Assembly: GCA_039105265.1 (NCBI GenBank)
Contig: JAPFFF010000048.1
Span: forward strand, 310,001-374,000
From: Tritrichomonas musculus
Taxonomy: Eukaryota; Parabasalia; Tritrichomonadida; Tritrichomonadidae
DNA: 64,000 nucleotides
Reading direction: 5' to 3'
The notes under the pieces were generated by a model that was given only the letters and a program-made list of their open reading frames with translations, did not search any database and had not been told where the DNA came from. Made by a program: the position numbers and the translations under genes. Positions 36,497 through 45,462 of this stretch are shown piece after piece (position 1 is the stretch's first letter; each line of letters starts with the position of its first letter).

Positions 36497-36790
36497 ATGT
36501 CTTCAAAACAAAAGATTAAAACATCTTCCAACAAGAAAAATCTTGATTTATCTAGTAAAGATAAATCAAAAGATCAGATAAAAAACAAACTCACTGATGA
36601 ATATTCAAGATCTCAATCGGTTTCTCCAGTTAATCAACATAGCCATCATCATAAGAATTCTTCACGAAAATCATCACGTTCACCAAAACCAGTAAAAAGA
36701 GAGCCAATAGATCTATCCAAATTTTATAGTCGGAAGATGATATTAATTTATATACTTATACTCATCATTTTATTCGTTTTTGTATTATAA
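36497..36790 (+). CDS. Small tail-anchored membrane protein (97 aa)
   Basis: A Ser/Lys-rich, hydrophilic N-terminus with SR-type stretches (SSRKSSRSPKPVKREP) leads to one C-terminal hydrophobic segment (MILIYILILIILFVFVL) that ends the protein. This topology is tail-anchored: cytosolic domain and ER or other membrane anchor. Size and layout resemble Sec61-beta, but its conserved Gly/Arg-Phe-Tyr segment is only faintly echoed (SKFYSRKM), so I leave the family open. Start ATG at 36497. Confidence 0.6.
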   Translation: MSSKQKIKTSSNKKNLDLSSKDKSKDQIKNKLTDEYSRSQSVSPVNQHSHHHKNSSRKSSRSPKPVKREPIDLSKFYSRKMILIYILILIILFVFVL

Positions 36791-37174
36791 AATAAATAAA
36801 GAATAATTCCTTATTTGATGAATTTCTTATTTTTTGTTTTCTGAACTTTTTCTGATTCAGAAATTCTGAAGAAAGTTTCGGTAACTTTATATTTTCAATG
36901 AAATTCAAGTGGGATTCCTTTTTTTTATTATATTTAGAAAATGATAACTGAATATATATATATATATATATATACATAAAACTCGTTTACATATTTTCAA
37001 TTATTATATGAATATTAATATATTTTTGATAATGTATGAAATTGATTTATTGAGATGGCTTCTAAATATAATTTAAAAATATTTTGCCCTAAAAACATTA
37101 ACAATGAATTAAACCCTAAAATAATATTTTGTACTATTTGGACACAAATCAAATTATACTAAAAAAAAAAATTC
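36791..37174. other. Intergenic, no gene seen
   Basis: AT-rich spacer with a (TA)n run at about 36952-36975 and an A-run (37161-37171) that acts as the T-run terminator of the minus-strand tRNA. Confidence 0.45.
37161..37171 (-). terminator. Pol III T-run terminator for tRNA-Asp
   Basis: Run of 11 T on the minus strand beginning 4 bases after the tRNA 3' end. Confidence 0.75.
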
Positions 37175-37244
37175 TCGCTGGCCGGGAATCGGACCCGGGT
37201 CACAGGAACGACAATCCTACATGATACCATTACACTACCAGCGA
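37175..37244 (-). tRNA. tRNA-Asp (anticodon GUC)
   Basis: 70-nt cloverleaf on the minus strand. The acceptor TCGCTGG pairs with CCAGCGA, D-stem GTG/CAT, anticodon stem TAGGA/TCCTG around loop TTGTCGT (GTC = Asp), and T-stem CCGGG/CCCGG. No intron and no encoded CCA. The T-loop reads TCCGATT rather than the usual TTCGATT, so position 55 (normally pseudouridine) would be C. A Pol III terminator run of T follows. A good candidate for a functional gene apart from that change, which could also mark a decayed copy. Confidence 0.9.
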
Positions 37245-37337
37245 ACTTGATTAATAGAAAAAATTAAAAATATATAAAATAATTTTAAAATTAATTGCAC
37301 GTTTAGAATTTGGCAACTCAATAATAACGATATTAGA

Positions 37338-38954
37338 ATGCATAGCAACAGAGAAGAACTCCATGTAAGAACCGAAATTGTGGCCGAAGACACCAATACA
37401 ATCGTTCATACTCTATCATATCTTTTTACAAAAAACTTAGGAAGTGGAAATGCTAGTAATGACTTCGATTTACAAATTACTGATCCAGAAAACCCTCTTT
37501 TACTATTCGATTTTAAACTAAGTCCATTTGACTTTCCACGCTTGAAAGAGGAATTGGTCCTTTATTGCGAATTTTCCACTTTTCCAAATTGTATTCATGA
37601 TATACTAACAGATTGCAATGAAAAAAGCGATTTTAAAGCTGTTATTGACTGCAGATCTCAAGAACCGCAATTACTACTTCAACAAATGACCAAAATATCT
37701 CTTTTAACTCCAATTCGATTAACCCTTATCCCAGCTTCAGACAAAAGAATTAAAGAATATCTAGCCACCCAGACAAAATATTTCAAAGCGGAATACGAAA
37801 AAGCTTTAGAAGAACTTCAATCCGTTCATGAAGAGCTACAATCTTCAAGAATTGATTCTGATGAGCAAACCAATAAATTTAGGGAAGCACTCGAAGAACA
37901 AAAACAAAAATACAAAAAACAAATAGAACAAATAAACCAAGATCACGAATCTTTGGTAGAAACTTTAAAATCAACCCATTCAAACGAAGTTGAAACATTA
38001 CGCCAATCATTCGAAGAAACAAAGACAAGATTGCTATCAGAACAAAAACAAACAGAAGAAAGTCTCAGGAGTCAACTGGCTACAGTCCAGGAAGAAAAAC
38101 ATAAAGCAGTTACCCAAAATGAGAGACAAAGTGAACGAATTTTATCGTTAGAATCACAATTAAAAGATTCAAAACAAAGATTAGAAGCAAGTGAAACAGA
38201 AAACAAACGACTTCTCAAGGAACAACAAGAAACAAACTCATCCAATTCCTCTTTAAAAACAGATTTGGCTTCTTTACAGTCTAAACACGAAGGACTTCAA
38301 AATCAATTCCAAGAAAAGACAGAATACGCCTCAAATTTAGAGAATACAGTTAACGAACTACGACAAATGCACAAAGAAAAAGAAGCATTAATTAGTGACT
38401 TAAATCAACAGCTAAAAGAAGTTAAAAAGAGAGCAGATGAAAGAGATTGGATAGCAGATAAATCAAAGAAAGTCATCGCGAAACATCAAGAAGACATCAG
38501 GAAGCTTATCGAAAGATATAATTCAAAGAAATCTTTTTGGGAAACCAGAGAAAAGCAATTTAGCGAAATAGAAAAAGAAAATATTCGTATAAAAGAACTT
38601 GTTAAGCAGCTTGAGCAACAAATTGAAGTACAAAATCAGAAATATGCAGAACTACAAGATCAGAATAGCGAACTTCAGAAAAATATTGATGAACTGAACA
38701 AAAAGATCGATGAAGATAAGGTATTGACTGACTACTTACAAAAGAGTTTGAATGAAAAGAAAATTGAGGAAATGGGTGATGATGAATATCTCGAAGATGA
38801 TCAACTTTTGAGTGAAAATTCATTGTCTTTGTCAAATGCTTTCTCACAAAATAAAGGCGGACCACAATCTAAAAGTGGATGTTCTTCTTATGTACCAGAA
38901 AACTTTAATTTTCCTCAAACTTCTTCTTTGTTTGAATCACCAAATTTCTATTAA
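37338..38954 (+). CDS. SAS6: SAS-6 centriole cartwheel protein
   Basis: 538 residues. The N-terminal 155 residues follow the SAS-6 head domain: DFDLQITDPENPLLLFDFKL, then PRLKEELVLYCEFSTFPNCI and the closing LLTPIRLTLIPASDKRIKEY, which parallels the HLSLKLLPGNDVEIKKFL segment of animal SAS-6. A long coiled coil (about 155-480) with Gln/Glu/Lys heptads and a short Ser-rich tail follow, exactly the SAS-6 layout. SAS-6 dimers form the nine-fold cartwheel hub that sets basal-body symmetry; trichomonads need it for their several flagellar basal bodies. Start ATG at 37338. The neighbouring tRNA is 93 bp upstream on the other strand. The family call is from memory of the head domain, not a search. 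Confidence 0.82.
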   Translation: MHSNREELHVRTEIVAEDTNTIVHTLSYLFTKNLGSGNASNDFDLQITDPENPLLLFDFKLSPFDFPRLKEELVLYCEFSTFPNCIHDILTDCNEKSDFKAVIDCRSQEPQLLLQQMTKISLLTPIRLTLIPASDKRIKEYLATQTKYFKAEYEKALEELQSVHEELQSSRIDSDEQTNKFREALEEQKQKYKKQIEQINQDHESLVETLKSTHSNEVETLRQSFEETKTRLLSEQKQTEESLRSQLATVQEEKHKAVTQNERQSERILSLESQLKDSKQRLEASETENKRLLKEQQETNSSNSSLKTDLASLQSKHEGLQNQFQEKTEYASNLENTVNELRQMHKEKEALISDLNQQLKEVKKRADERDWIADKSKKVIAKHQEDIRKLIERYNSKKSFWETREKQFSEIEKENIRIKELVKQLEQQIEVQNQKYAELQDQNSELQKNIDELNKKIDEDKVLTDYLQKSLNEKKIEEMGDDEYLEDDQLLSENSLSLSNAFSQNKGGPQSKSGCSSYVPENFNFPQTSSLFESPNFY

Positions 38955-39224
38955 TATAGCCGTATTGGTTAATATAATGATTAATTCATAAATAAAAAAT
39001 AAAAAAGCAAGTAAATATTTTATGTTTTCTTTTGACATCCTTTTCACCTTAATTTGACCATAAATAAAAATTTTAAACGGCAACATGACCGTTTATTATT
39101 TTTTTCACATTTTATCAAACTTATAAATAATCTAAAAGAGTTATATTCTTTTTTTGCAAAGACATAAAATAATGAATATCACAAAGATTAATTTTTGAAC
39201 GAAAACCCAATACTAGAGTTAAAC

Positions 39225-39700
39225 TAGGCTTGAAATTTTGAGAATCGATATCAAAAACATCACTTTTTTACATCTGATACTCGATTATCAGTTTAAAAAT
39301 CTGATATCGAGATTATCAATTATCATGATATGAAAATAATTATAAACTTGATAACAATTACCAAGATCTCGAGATCTCAAACATATTTTTCGTTTTTATA
39401 ATTAATATTTTGGATTTTAAAATATTTAAATATAAATAATATAATGTATTGATGTTTATTTTAATGTTAAAATCAAAAAATGCATTCTTTTTTATGAGAT
39501 ATTTGAGATTAAATTTCGATTATAAGTTTATCAAAAAGTTTAATTGAAATTACACTTGAATCTAAAACGATAACACATCTAGCCAAAATTGAATAAATTT
39601 CACCTTTAGGTGAGAAAGAAATTCTCGATATCTGAAATCGATCTCAAGAATCTGTAAATATTTATTTATCGATATCGAGAATCGGAAAATAACAAGTTTA
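39225..39700 (-). mobile_element. hAT-like MITE, family A, copy 3
   Basis: Inverted relative to copy 2, with shared blocks GAGAATCGATATC, ATCTCGAGATCTC and TTTGATTTTAACATTAAAATA-type segments. The ends are TAGGCTTG and inverted TAAACTTGTTATTTTC. The 8-bp flanks (AGTTAAAC / AGCAAATC) match at only 5 of 8, so this copy is older or its target duplication has decayed. Confidence 0.72.
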
Positions 39701-40018
39701 AGCAAATCCTCCTTCCATATATTTAATTAAAAGATTTAGAATCATTTTATTATTTATACACATAGATAAAATCTTCATTTGATAAAATGATGATTATTAT
39801 TTAAAGAGTATTTATTATATATTTAGATATTAGTATTTGAAATTGAAATCAATTCAAAACAACTAACAGATTTCAATTGTTTCACCAAACGGGCTACAAC
39901 TGGCAAGGACAACCTTACCCAAATAATTATTATTTTGGACTATATATTTCAATGAATAAAAAAACAAAACGAAACAAAAAACGAACTAATTTAAAATTTT
40001 ATTAATTTTCAATATTTT
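39701..40018. other. Intergenic, no gene seen
   Basis: AT-rich spacer downstream of the metacaspase gene; its 3' end processing signals are presumably here. A less AT-rich patch (about 39880-39925) has no recognised content. Confidence 0.4.
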
Positions 40019-41053
40019 TTAATCTTGAGGGAAAAGTGGCTGATCCATCAATTCAGCTCTGGTTGGTGAAACAATTACACATTGCTTATAATTCACAAGC
40101 TGACTTGAGACTCTGTTTTGAATGTCTCTTGGATTCAATGCTTTATTTCGACGAACTTCCTGAAAGAAAATGAAAGTGAAGAATCCTTGGTCATTGAAGC
40201 CCTGCCTTCCTTGTTTGGCTTGTTCGTCGTCATCTGCTGCTGATAGGCAAATGACATTTGCTGGAAAAGTTTGTGCTTCATCAATTTCTAGAGGAATGTC
40301 CCATAAAGTGCCACTGTGGCAGCAATCATTTAATAGAATTATTTTTGTGGTTCCATTTGCGTTTTCTTGTATGATTTCGGCTAACAAATCGTCGAGAATA
40401 TAATCTTCATCAAATACCATTACTTCGTCTAATCCATCTTCTTCGTCTCCACTTGTATCTTTGACATTAGCTCCATGACCAGTATAATAAACAGTTAAAT
40501 ATTGAGTAGCTTTGGTAAGGAAAAGTACAAGATATTCTAAAAATACTTCCGAAGTTGGATTGTGAAGGAAATAAACAGTATATCCCATTCTTTTATGATT
40601 TGCTGCAACTGTTATCGAGTCATTAATTGGCCCAACTCCAAGTTTATATTGCGGTTTTGTATATGTATTACATAATATGAGGCAAGCACGTGGAATATCT
40701 TCTGTAAATGAAGAAATATCAACTGTTTTGAGATCTGTAGCAAGTTCATTTAATTGAGCAAGGGCTGATTCTTCTGTATTGTGGTTTCGGAGTTCTTCAA
40801 AATCTTCAACAGTGAAATCATTAACAGGCAATACTTCTGGCTCGAAATTTTGTGAATCATCCCAACTTGATGCTTTAAATGGATTGAAGAAAAACTTTTT
40901 ATTTCCTTTGATCTTTGTTATAACAATTTGCAATTTCTGCTTCCTCTGAGCTAGCTTCTTATTAATTTTTGCTTTGGCATCTTTGGTTTTTGCTTTTAAG
41001 TCTCTGATTCCTTTTTCAATCTTTTTCTTTATCTTATCTTTAAGTTTTCCCAT
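40019..41053 (-). CDS. Metacaspase-type cysteine protease (C14)
   Basis: 344 residues. The basic N-terminus (1-50, rich in Lys) is followed by a caspase-like domain (about 120-340). ACLILCNTYTK opens the fold, the catalytic histidine lies in YYTGHGANV (H193), and the catalytic cysteine in LNDCCHSGT (C245). An acidic stretch (SGDEEDGLDE) follows the histidine. No proline-rich or zinc-finger prodomain and no large linker, so it resembles a compact type I metacaspase. It likely cleaves after Arg/Lys and acts in the cytosol or stress responses (family knowledge). The Lys-rich N-terminus could mediate membrane or nucleic-acid contact. Start ATG at 41051-41053. Confidence 0.9.
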   Translation of the reverse strand: MGKLKDKIKKKIEKGIRDLKAKTKDAKAKINKKLAQRKQKLQIVITKIKGNKKFFFNPFKASSWDDSQNFEPEVLPVNDFTVEDFEELRNHNTEESALAQLNELATDLKTVDISSFTEDIPRACLILCNTYTKPQYKLGVGPINDSITVAANHKRMGYTVYFLHNPTSEVFLEYLVLFLTKATQYLTVYYTGHGANVKDTSGDEEDGLDEVMVFDEDYILDDLLAEIIQENANGTTKIILLNDCCHSGTLWDIPLEIDEAQTFPANVICLSAADDDEQAKQGRQGFNDQGFFTFIFFQEVRRNKALNPRDIQNRVSSQLVNYKQCVIVSPTRAELMDQPLFPQD

Positions 41054-41755
41054 TTGAAAAATAATTTTATTTTTTTTTTCTTATAATTATTTTGAATAGT
41101 TTTGAATTTTGTTCGATATTTTAATAGAAAGGATTAGATTATCATTTCAATTTTCAAATAAAAATCGTTTTCTCTTTTTTATAAAACCACGATTTAAAAA
41201 ACATTTTTCTTTTCCTATTCATTATATTTACTTCTATTTTCCATTTATTTTTGTTAAATACTTATATAAACCATAAATAATATATTAATATTAGCAAGCA
41301 TTTTTTTAAAACCAGAATAACAAAAAATTAAGAAATTGATTAATATTGATTTTTTTCAGTAGTTTATGGATAATAAAAAAATAGATATATCTCAATAAAT
41401 ATTAATATAACAATTGTAAAATACTTGATAAATAAACAAAATATATGTATCATAAAAATATATTATATAATAATAAATATTTACAGTATGTAAGACATTA
41501 ATATTAATCTTTGACTCAATAAAAAATTTAATTTGCTTCATAAAAGTCCAGAAATCAAATATATGATCTATTATGACCATTTGCTCGTGAAAAAAACAGA
41601 TGGGGAAAAAATTATTATCAAAATTATTATTTTCTATTTTTTCATTAACTAATCCAACGAAAATATTTAAAATTTCAAAACAAAACATAAAAGGCTTTTA
41701 TAATGCATAATCATATTTATTTTATTAGAATCCTTTCTTATAATATCATTCTTCA
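41054..41755. other. Intergenic, no gene seen
   Basis: Very AT-rich spacer upstream of the metacaspase gene. The open frame at 41392-41688 (minus) has repetitive AT-driven composition and is not supported. Confidence 0.4.
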
Positions 41756-42142
41756 TTTTTGTCTTGATACGTCATCTCTTCCAATGGATCTTTAATATCT
41801 GACAACTTATCTCTGTTAATGTTCAATTTAATTTTATATTTTTCTTCAAGATTTTTTGTGAGTTTCATAATAAGATCATCATTCATCCTACATTCTGCAA
41901 ATTAAATTATATGAACAGTCTGCATAGATAACATTTTCTTTGGCTTCAGACAATTTGCAGAATTGCTTGTTTTTAGAATAAATCATGAAAACAGCCAATT
42001 CATTTATCTCATTTGCATCATTTATCAGGTTCTCCGCTGTTTCGATTTCATCAACACTTAAAATAACCGTCATTGCATTCATACTTTTCTTTCTGATCAA
42101 TTCAATCGTTTCTTGAAAAGACCTTTTCAAATAGATATTCAC
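41756..42142 (-). pseudogene. Broken gene fragment of unknown family
   Basis: The minus strand reads QETIELIRKKSMNAMTVIL and then continues, after a shift of frame near 41888, into MKLTKNLEEKYKIKLNIN and DPLEEMTYQDKNEE before a stop. Composition is protein-like across both frames, so it looks like the 3' end of a decayed gene. It may belong with the BspA-type fragment at its right, since the two are adjacent on the same strand, but I cannot show this. Confidence 0.45.
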
Positions 42143-42205
42143 ATTGACTCTTTTTTTTTTTTTTTGATTTCTTTCAATTTTTTGTTGTGACTTTTACTTC
42201 GTTCA

Positions 42206-42590
42206 TCAAACCAAACAACGAAGTGGTTTATCCTCATAATCATGAACGATGAAATTTGAATGATTTGGGATATTCGTGGAAACATATTCAAATGCATTAA
42301 TATAAGCACTTTTTCCAATACTAGTTACAAAAGGATGATATACAACGTTTAATAATGAAGAACATCCATTAAAAGCATTTTGACTGATTGAGGTTGTTGA
42401 TGGAGGAATTACGATATCTTTCAATGATGAACATCACACAAATGCAAATGGTTTTATTTCAGTCATTGAAGAAGGAATTGCGATTTGTGTTCAAATAAGA
42501 ACACCCACTGAATGCTGAATATCCAATTGAAGTTACAGAAGAAGGAATTGTTACTTGTTTCAATGATGAACCCGCTGATGGGGAGTAAGA
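42206..42590 (-). pseudogene. BspA-like leucine-rich repeat fragment
   Basis: Contains the LRR_5 pattern typical of trichomonad BspA proteins (VIPPSTTSISQNAFNGCSSL and, in another frame further right, SLKQVTIPSSVTSIGYSAFS). Frames change between repeats and no full gene surrounds them, so this is a relic of a BspA-type surface or cytosolic protein gene. Confidence 0.7.
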
Positions 42591-42713
42591 ATCGGTTAAA
42601 ATTATGTACCATAAAAACTACTCATATATTTAGATTTTTTTCCTCTCGTAAGTTTGTAGTTGGAAATTGTTAATTCAATTAAATAAATTTTTGAAAGAAA
42701 ATAACTTTTGTCA

Positions 42714-43721
42714 ATGAAATTTGAAAGAAAAAATTTCAGTCAATACAAAGAATTGATGATTTTCATAATTTTATCTACCATAATACTACTATTTATTTCT
42801 CTTTGGTATATTTACCCCCTTATTTTCAAAAGATCATTTATGTCAGCTTTTTGTGAAGTTTATTTACGCTTAACTAATCATCATTATAATTATGATCAAA
42901 CCAAAGAGCAATTAAGGCAACGCTTATCGAATCCCGAACCGAAATACAATATTTCTCCCAGAATTAAAAAATTCTATAACCTCAAACAATCGGAATTATT
43001 TGGTCTTGACACCTTTATTTTTGAAGGCTCAAAAAACTGTTGTATACTTTATTTACACGGCGGTTGTTATGTGAACCCACCTTTAATATTTCATTGGAGC
43101 TTTTTATCCAAGATATCTAAAATGACAAAAAGCAGCATCTACGTCCCAATCTACCCGAAAGCTCCATTTCACCATTTCGATGAATCCTATGAAATTTTGA
43201 CTAAATTCTATGAGCATTTAAAAAGTGAATACAAAACGGTTATAATGATGGGTGATTCTTCTGGTGGCGGCTTATCTTTAGGACTTTGTGAATTCTTTCT
43301 AACTGAGAATTTGTCTCTTCCAAATGAGCTCATTTTGATCGCTCCTTGGGTTGACTTAACTTTTTCAAATCCCGACGTTGAAAAAGCTGAAAAAACCGAC
43401 CCAAGAAACAACACTTCATCACTGTCAGCAATGGCCGAATCATGGTCAAATGGTGACCTGAATAATTATAAGGTGAGCCCTATCTTCGGAGCTGTCAAAG
43501 GCCTGAGAAACGTCACTCTGATCACTGGAACAGACGACCTTCTGTATCCGGACACTGTGAAGCTTGCTGGCATTCTGAAAAAAGAAGGCGTTAAGTGCAA
43601 ATTAATCGTGGCTGATAAAATGAATCACGTTTATCCCGTCTATCCAATTCCTGAAGCAAAAGAAGCAATTAATGAAATTTGCTCTATTATATCTTCTGCC
43701 TGTGAAATAGACGATCAATAA
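42714..43721 (+). CDS. Membrane-anchored HSL-type alpha/beta hydrolase (esterase/deacetylase)
   Basis: 335 residues from the first in-frame ATG (42714); a TTG two codons upstream is not needed. An N-terminal membrane segment (LMIFIILSTIILLFISLWYI, about 14-33) anchors it, then the hydrolase fold follows. Oxyanion HGG lies in LYLHGGCYV (115-117), the nucleophile in MGDSSGGGLS (S182), the acid in TGTDDLLYPD (D274 or D275), and the base His in MNHVYPV (H305). The triad is complete, so it is probably active on small acyl esters or N-acetyl groups. The layout matches arylacetamide deacetylase and related ER type II membrane enzymes of the hormone-sensitive-lipase family. The substrate is unknown. 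Confidence 0.85.
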   Translation: MKFERKNFSQYKELMIFIILSTIILLFISLWYIYPLIFKRSFMSAFCEVYLRLTNHHYNYDQTKEQLRQRLSNPEPKYNISPRIKKFYNLKQSELFGLDTFIFEGSKNCCILYLHGGCYVNPPLIFHWSFLSKISKMTKSSIYVPIYPKAPFHHFDESYEILTKFYEHLKSEYKTVIMMGDSSGGGLSLGLCEFFLTENLSLPNELILIAPWVDLTFSNPDVEKAEKTDPRNNTSSLSAMAESWSNGDLNNYKVSPIFGAVKGLRNVTLITGTDDLLYPDTVKLAGILKKEGVKCKLIVADKMNHVYPVYPIPEAKEAINEICSIISSACEIDDQ

Positions 43722-43822
43722 AGAAAATGAATGAATAAATTGTTTAAAATATTAAGTGGTTTTTTCTTATGATTTTCATTTAATTTTGAGTTAATTTTTC
43801 TTTATATTTTCTCTATCAAATA

Positions 43823-44870
43823 TCAAAAAATTCAATGAAAGAAGTCGAGACACTCTCAAATATTGATCATCTATGCATCTGTCGGGCGACTGGCTTCAAT
43901 TCAAGAGAGAAACTTCAAGATAAAAAAGAAGAAGAAAAAGACAAAGAAGAAGAAGAAGAAGAAAAAGATGAAGAAGAAGATGATGAAGAAAAAGACAAAG
44001 AACAAGAAGATGATGAAGAAAAAGACAATGAAGAAAAAGACAAAGAAGAAGATGATGATGAAGAAAAAGACAAAGAATAAGAAGATGAAGAATCAGAAGG
44101 AAAGCGTCACCAAGAGAAAACGACAGTTTCGTTGTTCCTTGAATATCTTCCTTACAAACTGAAGGATTACTTGAAAAGTGAAATTATGAACAACACATTG
44201 AAAACGAAGATTGAGTTTGAATTTGGATTTGGATTTGGCATGTATCGTATTCACAGCATCGGTTTGATTCATCGAGATTTGAAGATTGACAACATCATGC
44301 TGAACTCCATTTTTGAAGCGAAAATCATCGATTTCGATCTTTATCACGTTGAAAGTGAATATCGCGAAGACTGTCTGACCGAAGGAATCGGGACACTTGA
44401 ATGCATGTCGTCAGAGATGTTGAACAATGAAAACTACGATAACAAGACAGATGTCTACAGTTATGGAATTGTTCTTTTCACACTTTTCACAGGACGATTA
44501 CCGAAGTAAAGCATGCAAGACAAGATGCCGAAGAAAGAACTTCAAATCACTACCATCGATGACAGCGGAATGTATTGAACTGATCAATGAGTGCACTGCA
44601 TTGTAAGCAAGAGTAAGACCAAGCTTTAAAGAAATCCTTGAATTCATTGAATCGAAATCATTCAGACTTGCGAAAGAAGTCGAATTTGATTTTGATATCA
44701 TCAACGAACGATTCGAGAAATGGCGAAATAACGAAGTTGAATTCTAAGAAAGAGGAGAAAAGAACAATAAGAAAGCAAGCATTCATCCAAGATCACCGAA
44801 TGAAAAGAAAACAAGTCCAGTTGAAAAAAAGTAAGATCAAGATAAAACCAGTCATTAAAAAACTTTTCTG
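43823..44870 (+). pseudogene. Decayed kinase copy of the RCC1-kinase family (inverted)
   Basis: Starts inside the kinase N-lobe (KNSMKEVETLSNIDHLCI) and continues through a Glu/Lys/Asp repeat tract (43925-44080), SIGLIHRDLKIDNIMLNS (HRD loop), AKIIDFDLYHVESEYRE and KTDVYSYGIVLFTLFTGRLP. It is broken by several frame changes and stops. It is a close relative of the decayed copy at 47994-49314 on the other strand; the intact paralogue lies between them. The 5' half, including any RCC1-like part, is absent. Confidence 0.8.
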
Positions 44871-45462
44871 ATGAGTTATTCAAAATTTATAAGCTTTAAC
44901 TTTTTTTAAAAAAGTCTTTTATCTACATTTTTCTTATTTTCATTTTACAATCATTTGAAACATATCATTTTGAATAAAGTTATTTTTTTATTATAAGTAA
45001 ACAGGGGAAAAAAAAAAAAAATATAAATATTGAGCTTCTCAAAAAGTTGATGATCGATCAAATCTCTTTTCAAAATTGAATGATCCATTCAAAATCATAA
45101 AATCAAAATTCGCATTGGTACAAACACGAATGATAAAAAAGAGTAATTCTAAACAATAAATCATAGAATCTAATACCAAAATATTGAAATTTGAATGATC
45201 AAAAACTTTTTGAAAGAGTTTTACAAAATCAAAATAAAAACAAAAAAATAAATAAAAATAAAAAAAATCTTCTTTTTTTTTTTTTTTTATTTTCTTTTTC
45301 TTTCCCCTCCCGCCCACCCTTTGTTTTTGTTTATTTTTTTTGTCTTTTTTTTGTCTTTTTTTTTTTTTTTTTTTTTTTTAGTTTTTTTTTTTTTTTTGTC
45401 TTTTTTTTTGCTATGCAAGGTACATTGGTTCATGGATCTTTTGATGTGGAAAAAGGTCAATT
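44871..45462. other. Intergenic with long poly-T tracts
   Basis: Holds long T runs (about 45273-45305 and 45340-45410) broken by TC and G. No gene; the 92- and 91-residue open frames here are low-complexity by-products. Confidence 0.55.
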
